From Methylocystis sp. MJC1 (GTDB taxonomy: Bacteria > Pseudomonadota > Alphaproteobacteria > Rhizobiales > Beijerinckiaceae), in contig NZ_CP107558.1 of assembly GCF_026427715.1 (NCBI RefSeq), positions 843,001 to 907,000 of the forward strand: 64,000 nt of DNA, given 5' to 3'. Below the pieces are notes generated by a model. The model made no database searches, had not been told where the DNA came from, and worked only from the letters and a program-made list of their open reading frames with translations. Shown in pieces: positions 44,643 to 54,933 of the stretch. Within the stretch, counting starts at the first letter, position 1. Every line of letters starts with the position of its first letter. The translations under genes were made by a program, and so were the position numbers.

Positions 44643-47600
44643 TCAAGCGCGTCGACGCACGACCATTGCGAGCGCCAGCTCGAACGCGACGCCTGCGCCG
44701 AATGCGCCGAGCACCGCGGCATAGAGCCGCCATTGTGGCGTATCGGGGCTATTGTCGTTCTGCGCCTGCTTTTCGAGCTTCATGCCGGTGACCTGCTGAG
44801 AGGATGCAGGCGCCGCGGCCTCGGTTTGCGCAGAGGGCTGCGGCGACGCGGGCAGGGCGGCTGCAAGACCGTAGCCCGCGACTTTCGCCGCGATGAACTC
44901 CGCCGCCTTCTCGTTGCTCATGTGGAGATCATGCGCTTTCGCGACCTCCTCATGCGTCTCGACGAGCGTCTTCACGACCTCTTCGGGCGCATCCCAATAG
45001 CCCTTGCGCACGGCTTCGAGCATGCGTTCGGAGAGTTGCGCCAGCGCGGCCGGATGGTTCTTCTGGAAATAGTCCTTGAGGCCGAGATTATATTTGTCCT
45101 TGACGTAGACCTCGTAGAACTCCTGCCATTGGTCGGCGCGCACGCTCGCGCGGTCCATCACGTTCCAGCCCCAGAAATTATTGAGGCTGTCGACCATCTT
45201 GGTTGCGCCGGAATAACGCTCCTTCATCAGCCCTTCGATGTAGCGGGGATGGAACATGCGCGAGCGCAGCTCCTGGCTCACCGCCTCGGCGACCGTCTGG
45301 TTCTTGAACTCGCGCGCGTTGCTCAAGTCCGAGAAGTAGAGCGCCGGCGTCTTGCCATCGAGGTGACGCACGGCGAGCCCGATGCCGCCGAGATATTCGA
45401 AGAAGTGGTCGAGCGAGACGATGCCGATGGCGTTGTTGGAGCGCGACAGGACGCTGGCCTTCGTTCCGCGAAGCGCCTCCGCAAAGAGATTCAGCCCGTC
45501 GATTTTCAGGCTATGGAGATCGGGCTCCAGGCCGTAGGCGTAGCTCAGCCGGTCGAGATAGACCTCGGCCAGCGCGCCCTCCTTGTCCCAGGCGCCGGAA
45601 GCGACGGTCGCCTGTGGCAGTTTGCTGCCGTAGACGCCGCTCTCATTGCCGAAGAGACGCACGCGGGCGAGCCGCTTGGCGCGGTCTTCCGGAACGCCTT
45701 TGGCGAGCAGCGCCTGCAGAGTCTTCTCGACATTGAGCGCGACGGGATTGTCGTCCTCCTTCAGCGCCGCGACCTTGTTCACCGCGCCCTGCAGCAATTG
45801 CATCAGCTCCGGCAGATTGTCGCGATAGCCGCCGGTGATCTGCAACACTGTGTCGACGCGCGGGCGATCCAGCTTGTTACGCGGAATAACATTCACGCCG
45901 GTGACGTCGCCGCGCTGGTTCCAGACCGGCTCGACGCCGAGCATATAGAGAATCTGCGCTTCAACCACGCCGAAATGATTGATCGTTTCCGGCTGCCACA
46001 GCGAGAAGGCGACCTTGTCGGGGTAGGCGCCTTTGTCCGCCTTGTATTTCTCCATCAGATCGCGCGCGAGCTTGGTTCCTGCTTCCCAAGCCGCTTTCGT
46101 CGGGATCTTGCGCGGATCGAAAGCATAGAGATTGCGCCCTGTCGGAATTGCAGCCGGATTGCGCAGCGGATCATTGCCGGTCGACGTCGGTATCGAGCCG
46201 CCGGCAAGCGCTTTGGCGAGGTTCTGCAACTCCATCGGGTGGGTGAAGTTGTCGTAGTGCTTGCGCGCTTCCTCGAGGAATGGGCGCGCCTTTTCTGGAA
46301 AAGCGCTCAGATCTTCCTTGTCGATCACGGCGCGGCGCAGTGCGACGAAAACCTCGTCCTTCTCCAGCTTGTCATATTGCTGGCTCGTCAGCAGCGTCGG
46401 GTTCTTGCCGAAGGCCTTGATGTAGTCCGGCGGCAGCATCTGGATGATGGTGAGCAGGATTTTTTCGGGCTCGACGGTCTTGCCGAAGGTGCGGAAGCCC
46501 AGCGGCTGCGGCATGCCCGCCATCGAGTGCAGGAATTTGTCGACGCCTTTGAGAAATTTCTCCTCGTCGGCGGCAACCGCCGCGTCGTCCATGCCAATGT
46601 CCTTCAGGATGTTGGTCTTTTTGGCCTTCTCGATGATCTGTTGCGTAAGATTGGCTTTCATCAGGCCGGGCGTCGCCGCCTCGTGCTGATTCATCAGCTC
46701 GTGCAGCTCGGTCAGCTCGCCGTAAAGTCCCGAGGGTGCGAAGGGCGGTTCGTCATGCGAGATCGTCACCGCGCGGCCGCGGCGGCGCGCAATGATCGCT
46801 TCTCCCGGGTCGTGCACCGCGTAAGGATAAATCAACGGCACATTGCCGATTGTCGTCTGCGTGTCGTTATAGACGGAAGGCGCGCGCTCCTTGCCGACGG
46901 AGAATTCCTGCGTGCCATGCGTGCCGATATGCAGAATGGCGTCGACCTTCTCCTTGTGCACGAGGTCGTAATAGACGGCGCGATACGCGTGATGCAGCGG
47001 GCGCTTCTTGTCGTGGAGGATGTCGGCTTCCTCCGAGCGCCGCGCGCCGCGCAGCGGCTGCGGCAGGATGAGAAGATTGCCGAGCTTCCAGCGCGGCACG
47101 ACAAAGTCGGCGCGCGCGCCATCCTTCAAGGTGAGATAGGTGTCTTCCGGCTTTTCCCAGCCCTCGGCAATCTGCTTCTGGGTCTCCGCGGGCAGCTTGG
47201 CGATGAAGTCCTTATATTCCGCGACCGGCACGCGCTCGGCGAGCCCGGCGTCGAGAAGCTTGCGCAGCTCGGCGTCATCCTTCGTGCGGTAATAGGGTCG
47301 GATCAGCTTCTTGATATTCTCGATCGCCGTCTTCTCGTCGATCTCGGGAATATCGTAGCCCTCGCTGCGTAGGGTCTTGATGATTTCGACGAGGCTTGCC
47401 GGAATGTTGAGATAGGAGGCGGCGAAGTTCTCCTCGCCTTCGGGCGTATTCCAGACCAGCGCGGCGAGTTTTTTGTCCTTGTTCGGCTTGTGGCGGAGAT
47501 TGGCTTGGGCGAGCGCGCGTTCGACCAGCGCCTCCGCCTGTTCCGGAATGGCTACAAGCTGTTCGTCGCCGCGGCGCTTGGCGGCGACGAGCGTATTGTC

Positions 47601-48734
47601 GATGCGACCCGCCATCTCCGGGAGCGTGTAATAGACGCCCATGCGAAAGACGGGCAGGCCTTCGTCGCTCTTGCGCCAGTCGTCCTCATAGCCCGTGCCA
47701 TAGGTCATCGCCTGGAGGATCGGGCGCTGGAATTTCTCGGCGAACTTCTTTTGATTATCGACGGAACCGTAAATGCCGGTGAAGGAGATCAAGATGTCCG
47801 GCAGAATTTTGTCGCCCTGAGAGAGCAGGGGCCAGACCGCCTCGCCGTCATTTGGGTCCCAGAACGGAAGCGCGAAAGCGCCCTTCTTCTCGATGCGGCG
47901 GATAACGTCGTCGATATGCAGCGTCGCGTCATTCGCAAGCTCGATACGGTGGAATCCGACGGCCACGATTTTCTGGCCAGGCTTGGGCGCGCGCCATTTG
48001 AGATAGTCGTCGAGAGAAACGAAGGTCTTCTTCGCAGCGTCCGGGTGATAAATCCCTGCTTCCGGCATGATCGCCGGCGCGCCGCCCTTCTTGCCCGGCT
48101 TGCCGAAAATATCCGTGCGGATGTAATCGGCGAGATAGCCCTCGTTCTGCGCCCCGCCATTGCGCATATAGGCCATGATGCGCTCGCATTGTTCCGGCGT
48201 CAGGCCGCGGGTGAGATCGGGCCGCTTCCACATGGGACCGCCCCAGACCCGCCCGTCGAAATCGCCAAGCAGCGGTTCGACCTTGCCGAGGAGGATCGGG
48301 AAGGTCGACTCCATCACCCAGTCGAACATCGCAAGATCACGCCCAGCGAGCTTTTTGCGGATCGCGTCTTCGTCGAGGAGATCGACGAACACATACTCGG
48401 CATCCACGCCGCGTTCGTGCGCGAGTTTTTCGATGAGCTTGCCTTTGGCGGGGCTCGACGGCTCGCGCGCGAAAATGACCACGGAAGGCTTGCCGGCGAT
48501 GGGTTTCGCGACGAAGGGACGAACGTCCTTCGGCTTCTCATCGGCTGGAGATCCACCGTTGGCGCTGCGCCCCATCGGACGGCCCATGCCCTCAGGGGGC
48601 GTTCCGGAGACGGTTGCGGCGGCGGGCGGCGCATTGGCCGGCGTTTGAGCGCAGAGCGCTTGTGGTTGCGCGAGCGCGCCGAAGGCCAGCGCTGCGGCAA
48701 AAGTGATCCAAAGACGGTTCTGTTTGATCGCCAT
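44643..48734 (-). CDS. Exported CobN-like protein with C-terminal membrane anchor
   Basis: A 1363-residue protein homologous to the CobN/ChlH/BchH large chelatase subunit. It has a cleavable signal (ITFAAALAFGALAQPQALCA), a Pro/Gly-rich linker, then the CobN domain with HIGTHGTQEFSVGKERAP, PLIYPYAVHDPGEAIIARRR, RNLYAFDPRKIPTKAAW, LGVEPVWNQRGDVTGVNVIP and VRLFGNESGVYGSKLP. The last 27 residues form a membrane helix ending in VVRRRA. True CobN is cytoplasmic and acts with CobS and CobT, which are absent here. An exported, anchored form next to ExbB/ExbD-like subunits and a TonB receptor points to metal or tetrapyrrole handling in the periplasm; the actual reaction is unknown. Antisense frames are long but not coding. 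Confidence 0.88.
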   Translation of the reverse strand: MAIKQNRLWITFAAALAFGALAQPQALCAQTPANAPPAAATVSGTPPEGMGRPMGRSANGGSPADEKPKDVRPFVAKPIAGKPSVVIFAREPSSPAKGKLIEKLAHERGVDAEYVFVDLLDEDAIRKKLAGRDLAMFDWVMESTFPILLGKVEPLLGDFDGRVWGGPMWKRPDLTRGLTPEQCERIMAYMRNGGAQNEGYLADYIRTDIFGKPGKKGGAPAIMPEAGIYHPDAAKKTFVSLDDYLKWRAPKPGQKIVAVGFHRIELANDATLHIDDVIRRIEKKGAFALPFWDPNDGEAVWPLLSQGDKILPDILISFTGIYGSVDNQKKFAEKFQRPILQAMTYGTGYEDDWRKSDEGLPVFRMGVYYTLPEMAGRIDNTLVAAKRRGDEQLVAIPEQAEALVERALAQANLRHKPNKDKKLAALVWNTPEGEENFAASYLNIPASLVEIIKTLRSEGYDIPEIDEKTAIENIKKLIRPYYRTKDDAELRKLLDAGLAERVPVAEYKDFIAKLPAETQKQIAEGWEKPEDTYLTLKDGARADFVVPRWKLGNLLILPQPLRGARRSEEADILHDKKRPLHHAYRAVYYDLVHKEKVDAILHIGTHGTQEFSVGKERAPSVYNDTQTTIGNVPLIYPYAVHDPGEAIIARRRGRAVTISHDEPPFAPSGLYGELTELHELMNQHEAATPGLMKANLTQQIIEKAKKTNILKDIGMDDAAVAADEEKFLKGVDKFLHSMAGMPQPLGFRTFGKTVEPEKILLTIIQMLPPDYIKAFGKNPTLLTSQQYDKLEKDEVFVALRRAVIDKEDLSAFPEKARPFLEEARKHYDNFTHPMELQNLAKALAGGSIPTSTGNDPLRNPAAIPTGRNLYAFDPRKIPTKAAWEAGTKLARDLMEKYKADKGAYPDKVAFSLWQPETINHFGVVEAQILYMLGVEPVWNQRGDVTGVNVIPRNKLDRPRVDTVLQITGGYRDNLPELMQLLQGAVNKVAALKEDDNPVALNVEKTLQALLAKGVPEDRAKRLARVRLFGNESGVYGSKLPQATVASGAWDKEGALAEVYLDRLSYAYGLEPDLHSLKIDGLNLFAEALRGTKASVLSRSNNAIGIVSLDHFFEYLGGIGLAVRHLDGKTPALYFSDLSNAREFKNQTVAEAVSQELRSRMFHPRYIEGLMKERYSGATKMVDSLNNFWGWNVMDRASVRADQWQEFYEVYVKDKYNLGLKDYFQKNHPAALAQLSERMLEAVRKGYWDAPEEVVKTLVETHEEVAKAHDLHMSNEKAAEFIAAKVAGYGLAAALPASPQPSAQTEAAAPASSQQVTGMKLEKQAQNDNSPDTPQWRLYAAVLGAFGAGVAFELALAMVVRRRA

Positions 48735-48745
48735 GTTGCGCGCTC

Positions 48746-49099
48746 CTACTGCTGGCCCGTTTTTGCAGGCGCTTTTGCGGCGACATCGGCTTCGGGGACA
48801 TAGACGAAGGAGCCGTCCTTCATCCGGTAGGCGACGCCGGCGCGGGCGCCTTCGCCGCTGCCGATCGAGTCCGTCGCCTTGTATTTTTCGATTTTCTTGC
48901 CGTCCTTGACGACCATCTCCATGTCCGGCTGGCCGGGGTTCTTCACCACGACGGCCTTTTCGGAAGCGAAGGGATTGAGCGGATTGGCGGCGATGACCAT
49001 CATCAGCGCGCCGACCAGGACAAGAAAGACATCGACGAGATTGACGACCGAGAGGATCGGGTCGAGTTCCTCGTCTTCGTTCAAGATTCGCAGGGTCAT
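48746..49099 (-). CDS. DUF2149 protein, ExbD-like
   Basis: A 117-residue protein with one membrane helix near the N-terminus (DPILSVVNLVDVFLVLVGAL) and a periplasmic domain. The NLVDVFLVLVG segment, with an Asp in the membrane helix, resembles the proton-handling helix of ExbD/TolR. DUF2149 genes are, as I recall, found beside CobN-like and MotA/TolQ genes in several bacteria and archaea. The start at 49099 overlaps the stop of the ExbB-like gene (ATGA), and the CobN-like gene begins 11 bases after its stop. Confidence 0.85.
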   Translation of the reverse strand: MTLRILNEDEELDPILSVVNLVDVFLVLVGALMMVIAANPLNPFASEKAVVVKNPGQPDMEMVVKDGKKIEKYKATDSIGSGEGARAGVAYRMKDGSFVYVPEADVAAKAPAKTGQQ

Positions 49100-49620
49100 G
49101 CCGCCGCTCCAGATCCGGAGAGGCGGCGACGGATGGAGACGAGCTCCTCCGCGTACCATCGGCGCTTGACGCTGGCGATGCAAAAGCACAGGGAGGCGGC
49201 GGCAAGCGCTAGGACCACCGACGAGAAGGCCGAGCGCAGCAACTCGCCCATCTGCGACACGTCGTTCTTGGTCAATGCGACGAGCGCCGGTCCCATGGGA
49301 ATGAGCGTCGCCATCAATCCCAGCAGCGGCGTCACGCGGGTTGCGATGCGAATGAGCTCCAGCCGTTTCATGGCGGCGACGTCGAGATCGTCGATCGTCA
49401 GGCTTTCATCGGCGGCGTGAAGACGCGCAATGGGGTAGGCGTCCCCAGCGTCGTCGAGCGCGCCGAAGCTTTGCGTCCGGAAAGCCTGCCGGCCGCTGAA
49501 GCGCAGATAGGCCTGCACCGCCATGCGGCCGGTTTCGAAGAGGGCGTAGACGAAGGCGAGGAGAATGGCCACTTGCACGGGCGCGAGCAGCAGGTCGGCG
49601 ATATTGGCGAAAAAGGACAT
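49096..49620 (-). CDS. MotA/TolQ/ExbB-type proton channel subunit
   Basis: A 174-residue membrane protein with three helices: ADLLLAPVQVAILLAFVYAL, then RVTPLLGLMATLIPMGPALV and SSVVLALAAASLCFCIASV. The T-P-L-L-G-L-M-A-T-L-I-P-M-G segment is the hallmark of the family. The ATG at 49620 (MSFFANIADL) was preferred to 49692 because family similarity begins there. It is first in the ExbB-like/DUF2149/CobN-like/PepSY operon and, with the DUF2149 protein, should supply proton-motive energy to the system. Confidence 0.9.
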   Translation of the reverse strand: MSFFANIADLLLAPVQVAILLAFVYALFETGRMAVQAYLRFSGRQAFRTQSFGALDDAGDAYPIARLHAADESLTIDDLDVAAMKRLELIRIATRVTPLLGLMATLIPMGPALVALTKNDVSQMGELLRSAFSSVVLALAAASLCFCIASVKRRWYAEELVSIRRRLSGSGAAA

Positions 49621-49761
49621 AAGGCTCACTCTGCCATTTCGTCGGCTGTCGGGCGCGACGAAGGCTCCAATGGCGAACGCAAAGGCGCGCAAGAGCGCCT
49701 TGGCCGCGTCAGTTTTCAGCGATGGGGAAGATGTGCGCGCTCAGCGGCGCGCTAAAAAAAA

Positions 49762-49971
49762 TCAGGAAAGACGCGGGGGCGCGCGTGATCGTAAATCGTC
49801 CGGCGCGGCGTCGGATACATGGCCGAAACGCTGCGCGAAATAGATGCGCGCTTTGCGCTCGATTTCGAGACGGGAGAAGCCCGCTTCGAGAGGCGCCAGC
49901 CCCGAAGCAGAAATCAGCATACAGGCGTCGCAGCAGGCGTCAGCGGCGCTTTCATCTCCATGCTGAGCCAA
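49762..49971 (-). CDS. Possible small Cys-rich protein
   Basis: A 69-residue frame beginning MAQHGDESAADACCDACMLI and containing GFSRLEIERKARIYFAQRFG, which reads like a genuine helical segment. The Cys-Cys-x2-Cys motif could bind metal. I recognise no family. It is upstream of the ExbB-like gene on the same strand and ends 142 bases before it. Its 5' side adjoins the broken edge of cusA. Apart from this frame, the 49621-50000 gap has no recognised feature. Confidence 0.35.
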   Translation of the reverse strand: MAQHGDESAADACCDACMLISASGLAPLEAGFSRLEIERKARIYFAQRFGHVSDAAPDDLRSRAPPRLS

Positions 49972-50000
49972 GCCAGCACAGAAAGACGCCGTCCCACTTG

Positions 50001-52928
50001 TTTGAAGCGGTCCGGGCCAGCAGCTTTTATGGAGAGTCGCTTGTCTATGTGATTTTTGAAGATGGCACGGACCTCTACTGGGCGCGCAGCCGCGTGCTTG
50101 AATATCTCAGCGGCATGTCCGGAAAGCTGCCCCAGGGAGTTTCGCCCAAACTTGGACCAGATGCGACCGGCGTCGGCTGGGCGCTTGAATATGCGCTGGT
50201 CGATACAACGGGCAAACATTCGTTAGCCGATTTACGAACGCTGCAGGATTGGCAGGTCCAGTATCAGCTGCGCGCCGTTCCAGGTGTGGCTGAAGTCGCG
50301 CCCATCGGCGGTCTGGTCAAACAATACCAAGTCACGATCGATCCCGATAAGCTCCTCGCTTATAAGGTTCCGATCAACAAAGTCGTAGACCAGGTACGCC
50401 GCAGCAATCAGGAAGTCGGCGGACGCGTGCTCGAATTCACGGGCCGCGAGTATATGGTCCGTGGTAGAGGATATATCCTAACACCCGCTGATATAGAAAA
50501 CATCGCTGTCGGGGCGCAGCCAGATGGAACCCCGATTCTCATTCGCGATATCGGCTTCGTTCAAATCGGCCCGGACATCCGCCGGGGCGTCGCCGACCTA
50601 AATGGCATGGGCGACGTAGCGGGTGGGATCGTCGTCGTTCGCTTTGGCGAGAGCGTCTACGGAGTCTTGGACCGCGTTAAAGAGGCGATCAAGACCACTG
50701 TTCAGCCCTCTCTACCCGAAGGCGTCGAGCTTGTCGTAACCTACGACCGCTCCGAGCTCATTGCGCATTCTGTCAAAACGCTTCGCGATCGGCTGATCGA
50801 GGAGAGCGTCATTGTCAGCCTTGTCTGCCTGGTGTTTTTATTTCATGCACGCAGCGCGCTCGTCGCCATTATCACGCTGCCCCTCGCGGTGTTGATGGCT
50901 TTGGTGGCCATGCAATGGATCGGGCTCACGAGCAATATCATGAGCCTCGGGGGCATTGCGATTGCTATCGGCGCCATGGTCGACGCCGCTATCGTCATGA
51001 TCGAAAACGCTCACAAACACATTGAGCGCGAGGATGCCAAGCCCCTTGCAGAGCGCCTGCCGCGCCTCGAAGTCTTGATTGCGGCGGGGCGTGAGGTCGG
51101 GCCGTCGCTGTTCTTCTCGTTGCTGATCATCACCGTGAGCTTTTTGCCGGTCTTCGCCCTACAGGATCAGGAAGGGCGGATGTTCAAGCCTCTCGCCTAT
51201 ACAAAATCTTTCAGCATGTTCTTCGCGGCGATGCTGTCGATCACCGTCACCCCGTTCCTCATGACGCTCCTCATTCGGGGTCGCGTGCCGCCAGAGGAAT
51301 CGAACCCGATCAACCGCCTTCTGATCTGGCTCTATCGCCCCGTCGCGCAGATGGCGCTCAAATTCCGCTATGGGATGGTGATCTTGGCGGTGCTCGCTAT
51401 CGCCTCAATAGCCCCTATTTACGCCAGTCTGGGCAGTGAATTTATGCCGCCGCTCTGGGAAGAGTCGCTCCTCTTCATGCCCGCGACGCTGCCGGGGTCG
51501 TCGATCCAGACCATGAAGCAAACCATCCAGGAGCAGGACAAGATTCTGATGAGCTTCCCGGAAGTGGCGAGCGTCTTCGCCAAGGCCGGGCGAGCCAATA
51601 GTGCGACGGACCCTGCCCCACTCGAGATGGTCGAGACCATTATCAACCTCAAGCCGGCGGATCAGTGGCGCGCTGGCATGACCCCGGAAAAACTCATTGC
51701 CGAAATGAACGCGGCGATGAAGCAGGGTATGCCGGGGTTTTCCAACAGCTGGACGATGCCGATCAAGGCGCGCATCGACATGCTTTCTACCGGCATACGC
51801 ACGCCGATTGGCGTGAAGGTTTACGGACCAAGGCTGAGCGAGATCGGCCGCATCCTGTCGGATGTCGAAGCGGCCATTAACACCGTCCCCGGCACGCGCA
51901 GCGCTTTCGCGGAGCGCGTGAGCCAGGGTTATTATCTCGACTTCGACATCAATCGCGCAGCAATCGCGCGATATGGGCTGTCCGTGATGGACGTTCAGGA
52001 CGTGATCGTCGCGGCTGTCGGCGGTTCGAATTTGACGCAGACCATCGAAGGGCGCCAGCGCTTTCCGGTAAACGTCCGTTATGGGCGAGAACTGCGGGAT
52101 GACATCAACAAGCTACGGCGGGTGCTCGTCGCGACGCCCACTGAGGCCCAGATTCCCCTGGAAGAGCTTGCAGACATCCGTTTCGTCGACGGTCCCACTC
52201 TGATCAAAAGCGAAGCGGCCCAGCTCGTTGGCTATGTTTACGTCGATTTCTCTGGCCGCGATATGGGCAGTTACCTGGATGATGCGCGAAAGGCTGTCGC
52301 CGAAATGGTGAAGCTGCCATCCGGTTATCGACTCGAGTGGAGCGGTTCCTTCGAAGGCATGCAACGCGCCGGACAGATGTTGAAATATGTGATCCCGATC
52401 ACGCTTTTTTTGATCGCGGTGCTTCTGTACTTGAACGCCCGCTCGTTGCCGAAGGTGCTTATCGTCATGGCGGCGGTGCCCTTCTCTCTTGTGGGTGCGT
52501 TCCTGCTGCTTTGGGTTCTGGGCTATAACCTCAGTGTCGCCGTCTGGGTCGGGATTATCGCGCTCGCGGGCGTTGATGCGGAAACTGGGATGGTGATGCT
52601 GCTTTATCTTGATGTCGCGTACGAACGCTGGAAACGTGAAAACCGAATGAACAGCCTTGCCGATCTGGAAGCTTCGGTGATGGAGGGCGCGGTCCAACGC
52701 GTGCGCCCCAAAATGATGACCGTCCTCGCAATTCTAATGGGCTTATTGCCGATCATGTGGGGCGGCGGCGCCGGGTCGGATGTCATGAAACGAATTGCCG
52801 CTCCGATGGTCGGCGGGGTCGTTACAAGTTTCATACTGGAGTTGATGATCTACCCAGCGATTTATGTGCTGTGGAAATGGTGGGCGGAGGTGCGTCGCGC
52901 CGCAGTCCGCGCACCGGAGCGGGTCTGA
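50001..52928 (+). pseudogene. CusA/CzcA-type heavy-metal RND pump, 5' truncated
   Basis: Homology starts abruptly at FEAVRASSFYGESLVYVIFE (codon at 50001), which in CusA lies about 75-85 residues from the N-terminus, so the first membrane helix and any native start are missing. From there about 975 residues are intact: GAMVDAAIVMIENAHKHIER, PDQWR-like PADQWRAGMTPEKLIAEMN, the Met-rich pore region, and the proton-relay helix GVDAETGMVMLLYLD. Upstream in-frame codons (Arg-rich, 49722-50000) do not resemble any protein. Without its first helix the pump is unlikely to work. Its partner genes lie on the opposite strand at 54-56 kb, so a rearrangement separated them. Confidence 0.85.
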
Positions 52929-53091
52929 AGAAGGCATTGGTACGTGAGCAACCCACACGGTCGCTCTTCACCAGCTCACAGAACAACTCGAAGGATTAAG
53001 TGCGCCGTACAATTGGGCTTGTTCGCGCTGCGCAGGGTGCTACGCTCCCATGCGTAGCCTAGTCACAACGATTTGAAGGAGGGCGCTTAGG

Positions 53092-53430
53092 ATGAGGACG
53101 GTCCTTTTTACGGCGGCGATCATAGCCGCGACTGCAGGTACGGCGGCTGCGGATTGCAACGCGGAGATCGAGAAGACGAAGGCCGACTGGGCGGCGTTAA
53201 AGCTCGAGCCTGGCAGCAAGCCGAGTTCCATCGAGAAGGGAGTTCGCGGTCACGAGCACATAACGGCGGCCGTGACGTCGATGAGGATTCATCTTCATGA
53301 AGCCGAGGAGCTTTGCAAAGCCGGAAACGAACATGAGGCTCTGCTTCATGTGAATGTCATTCGCGCCTTCCTCGACTTACCCGAGTTTCAACACCCCAAA
53401 AGCCACCTGTATCTCTACAAGAAACAATAA
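53092..53430 (+). CDS. Small secreted helical protein
   Basis: A 112-residue protein with a signal peptide (MRTVLFTAAIIAATAGTAAA) and a helical mature part containing two Cys (DCNAEIEKTK; EELCKAGNEH) and several His (VRGHEHITAAV; IHLHEAEELC; ALLHVNVIRAF). The family is not recognised. It follows the truncated cusA by 163 bases on the same strand and may be a periplasmic accessory protein of the efflux locus. Confidence 0.7.
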   Translation: MRTVLFTAAIIAATAGTAAADCNAEIEKTKADWAALKLEPGSKPSSIEKGVRGHEHITAAVTSMRIHLHEAEELCKAGNEHEALLHVNVIRAFLDLPEFQHPKSHLYLYKKQ

Positions 53431-53632
53431 ATGCGGAGGTGCGGCGGCTAACCAGCGCGCCGCACCCAATTTGTCTCGAGCCCCGGCGCCCTTCCTACCA
53501 AGGCTGCGTCCGGCTGATGCCAATCGAGTAGCGAGCGAAAAGCTTGCCGGAGGCTCAGCAAATTTAGATTGCTTTCCTTTCGTTGGGAGGCTCCATAGAT
53601 AAGCGTTGGCCAAGGCTCTTAGGATCTCGGCC

Positions 53633-54203
53633 GTGCCACACTTCCTGTTCGCCACCGGAATAGAGAACAGTAGCCCGACCGTTAACAACGGCCGCAAGCG
53701 CATCGATGAAATGGCCTCCTGCCGACATTACGAGCTTTGGCGGGACGATTTCGCCTTGGTGCGGGAACTTGGGGTCGTCGCGCTACGGTATGGTCCGCCT
53801 CTCTATAAGACGTTTTTGGGCCCCAACCGGTTCGATTGGGAGTTTGCCGACCTTGCTTTCACTGAACTGAAGAAGCTCGGTCTGATCCCAATTGCTGACC
53901 TATGCCATTTCGGCGTCCCCGACTGGATCGGGGATTTCCAGAACCCTGACTTTCCCGAACTCTTCGCGAGCTATGCTGCGGCGTTTGCTCAGCGTTTTCC
54001 CTGGGTGCAGCTGTTCACGCCGATCAATGAGATGTTTGTCTGCGCGACATTTTCGGCGGCCTATGGATGGTGGAACGAGCAACTCCATACCGACAAAGCT
54101 TTTGTGACGGCGATCAAGCATATCGTCAAAGCAAACGTGCTTGCGATGAAGGCGATTCTGACTGTGCGGCCGGACGCGATTTTCATACAAAGCGAATCTT
54201 CGG
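53633..54203 (+). pseudogene. GH1 glycosidase, N-terminal fragment
   Basis: From a GTG at 53633 (AGGA eight bases before) the sequence reads PHFLFATGIENSSPTV, DEMASCRHYELWRDDFALVR, ELGVVALRYGPPLYKTFLGP, and FTPINEMFVCATFSAAYGWW. The NE of TPINEM matches the acid/base Glu motif of family 1 glycosidases. Similarity stops at FIQSESS (about 54203), after roughly 190 residues; the catalytic nucleophile half is missing. At that point the sequence becomes the reverse complement of cusB. Confidence 0.8.
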
Positions 54204-54920
54204 CGGCAGCTCATAGGCGAAGACCTTCGCTTGCACCCAAACTGTCGCCAAGTCGGCAACAGTGTAAAGTTCGGCTTGAGGCATCACATATTGACCTTCG
54301 AACGCCTTTTTCTCCAGAATCGTGCCAGTGATTGGACTTCTCAGGATCAGCGATTTGCTTGGCCGGCCCGTGCGTTCCAACTCGTCGATGGTCGACTTTG
54401 GCACGTCCCATAGCGCCAAACGCTGTCGCGTGGTCTCCACCACCGTGCGCTGAGCCTCCGAAGGGGCGGTCCGGTTGTATTGTAGAGCGGCCAGGAACTC
54501 GCGTTGGGCGGCGAAGAAAGCGGGGCTGTAGATTGACAGCATCGGGTCCCCGACTTTGACTTTCTGTCCAGTGACGGCGATGAACAGCTTCTCGACCCAG
54601 CCTTCCGTTTTCAGATGGATATGGGCGACCTTGGTTTCGTTCGGTCGTACGATCCCGACGGTGCGAATATTCATCATCAACTCGGTCTTCTCGACGCGGC
54701 CGGTCGTAACGCCGATGCGCTGCTGAACCTCAGGAGCGATCTGGACCTCGGCGTATCCCGAAGGCAGCGGCGGGCCGGAGGATGGAGACGTAGCCGGCGG
54801 CGTGCTCATCCCTGGCATTTGATGTCCGCTATGGTCCTGCGCACCCGCGACGGTGGCGGCGACAATCGCCAAAAACGCAGCCAAACCGCCGAGGCTTAGA
54901 TATCGCGTCATTGGCAGCAT
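54183..54920 (-). pseudogene. CusB/CzcB-type membrane fusion protein, 3' truncated
   Basis: A 245-codon remnant: signal peptide, a His/Met-rich segment (DHSGHQMPGM), YAEVQIAPEVQQRIGVTTGR, HIHLKTEGWVEKLFIAVTGQ, YSPAFFAAQREFLAALQYNR and ADLATVWVQAKVFAYELP. Family similarity ends there (about 54204) and PKIRFV-stop follows from the neighbouring GH1 sequence. The C-terminal barrel and membrane-proximal domain, needed to bind the RND pump, are lost. The start at 54920 lies 13 bases after the outer-membrane factor gene, keeping the usual cusC-cusB order. Confidence 0.85.
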
Positions 54921-54933
54921 CAGAGTCTCGTTT

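Noticed and set aside
43581..47372. 1263-codon open frame antisense to the CobN-like and PepSY genes
   Set aside because: It is a shadow of real genes in GC-rich DNA; the sequence is Arg/His-rich without family features, while the opposite strand has clear CobN motifs.
44643..48734. Genuine cobaltochelatase subunit CobN of B12 synthesis
   Set aside because: The signal peptide, the C-terminal membrane anchor and the absence of cobS, cobT or other cob genes argue against it.
49621..49761. Cobalamin riboswitch upstream of the CobN-like operon
   Set aside because: No B12-box-like sequence (GCCACTG) or suitable multi-stem leader could be seen before the ExbB-like gene.
49722..50000. N-terminal part of a long cusA frame
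   Set aside because: The 93 codons before 50001 are Arg-rich and lack the first membrane helix expected of CusA; they are an open frame by chance upstream of the break.
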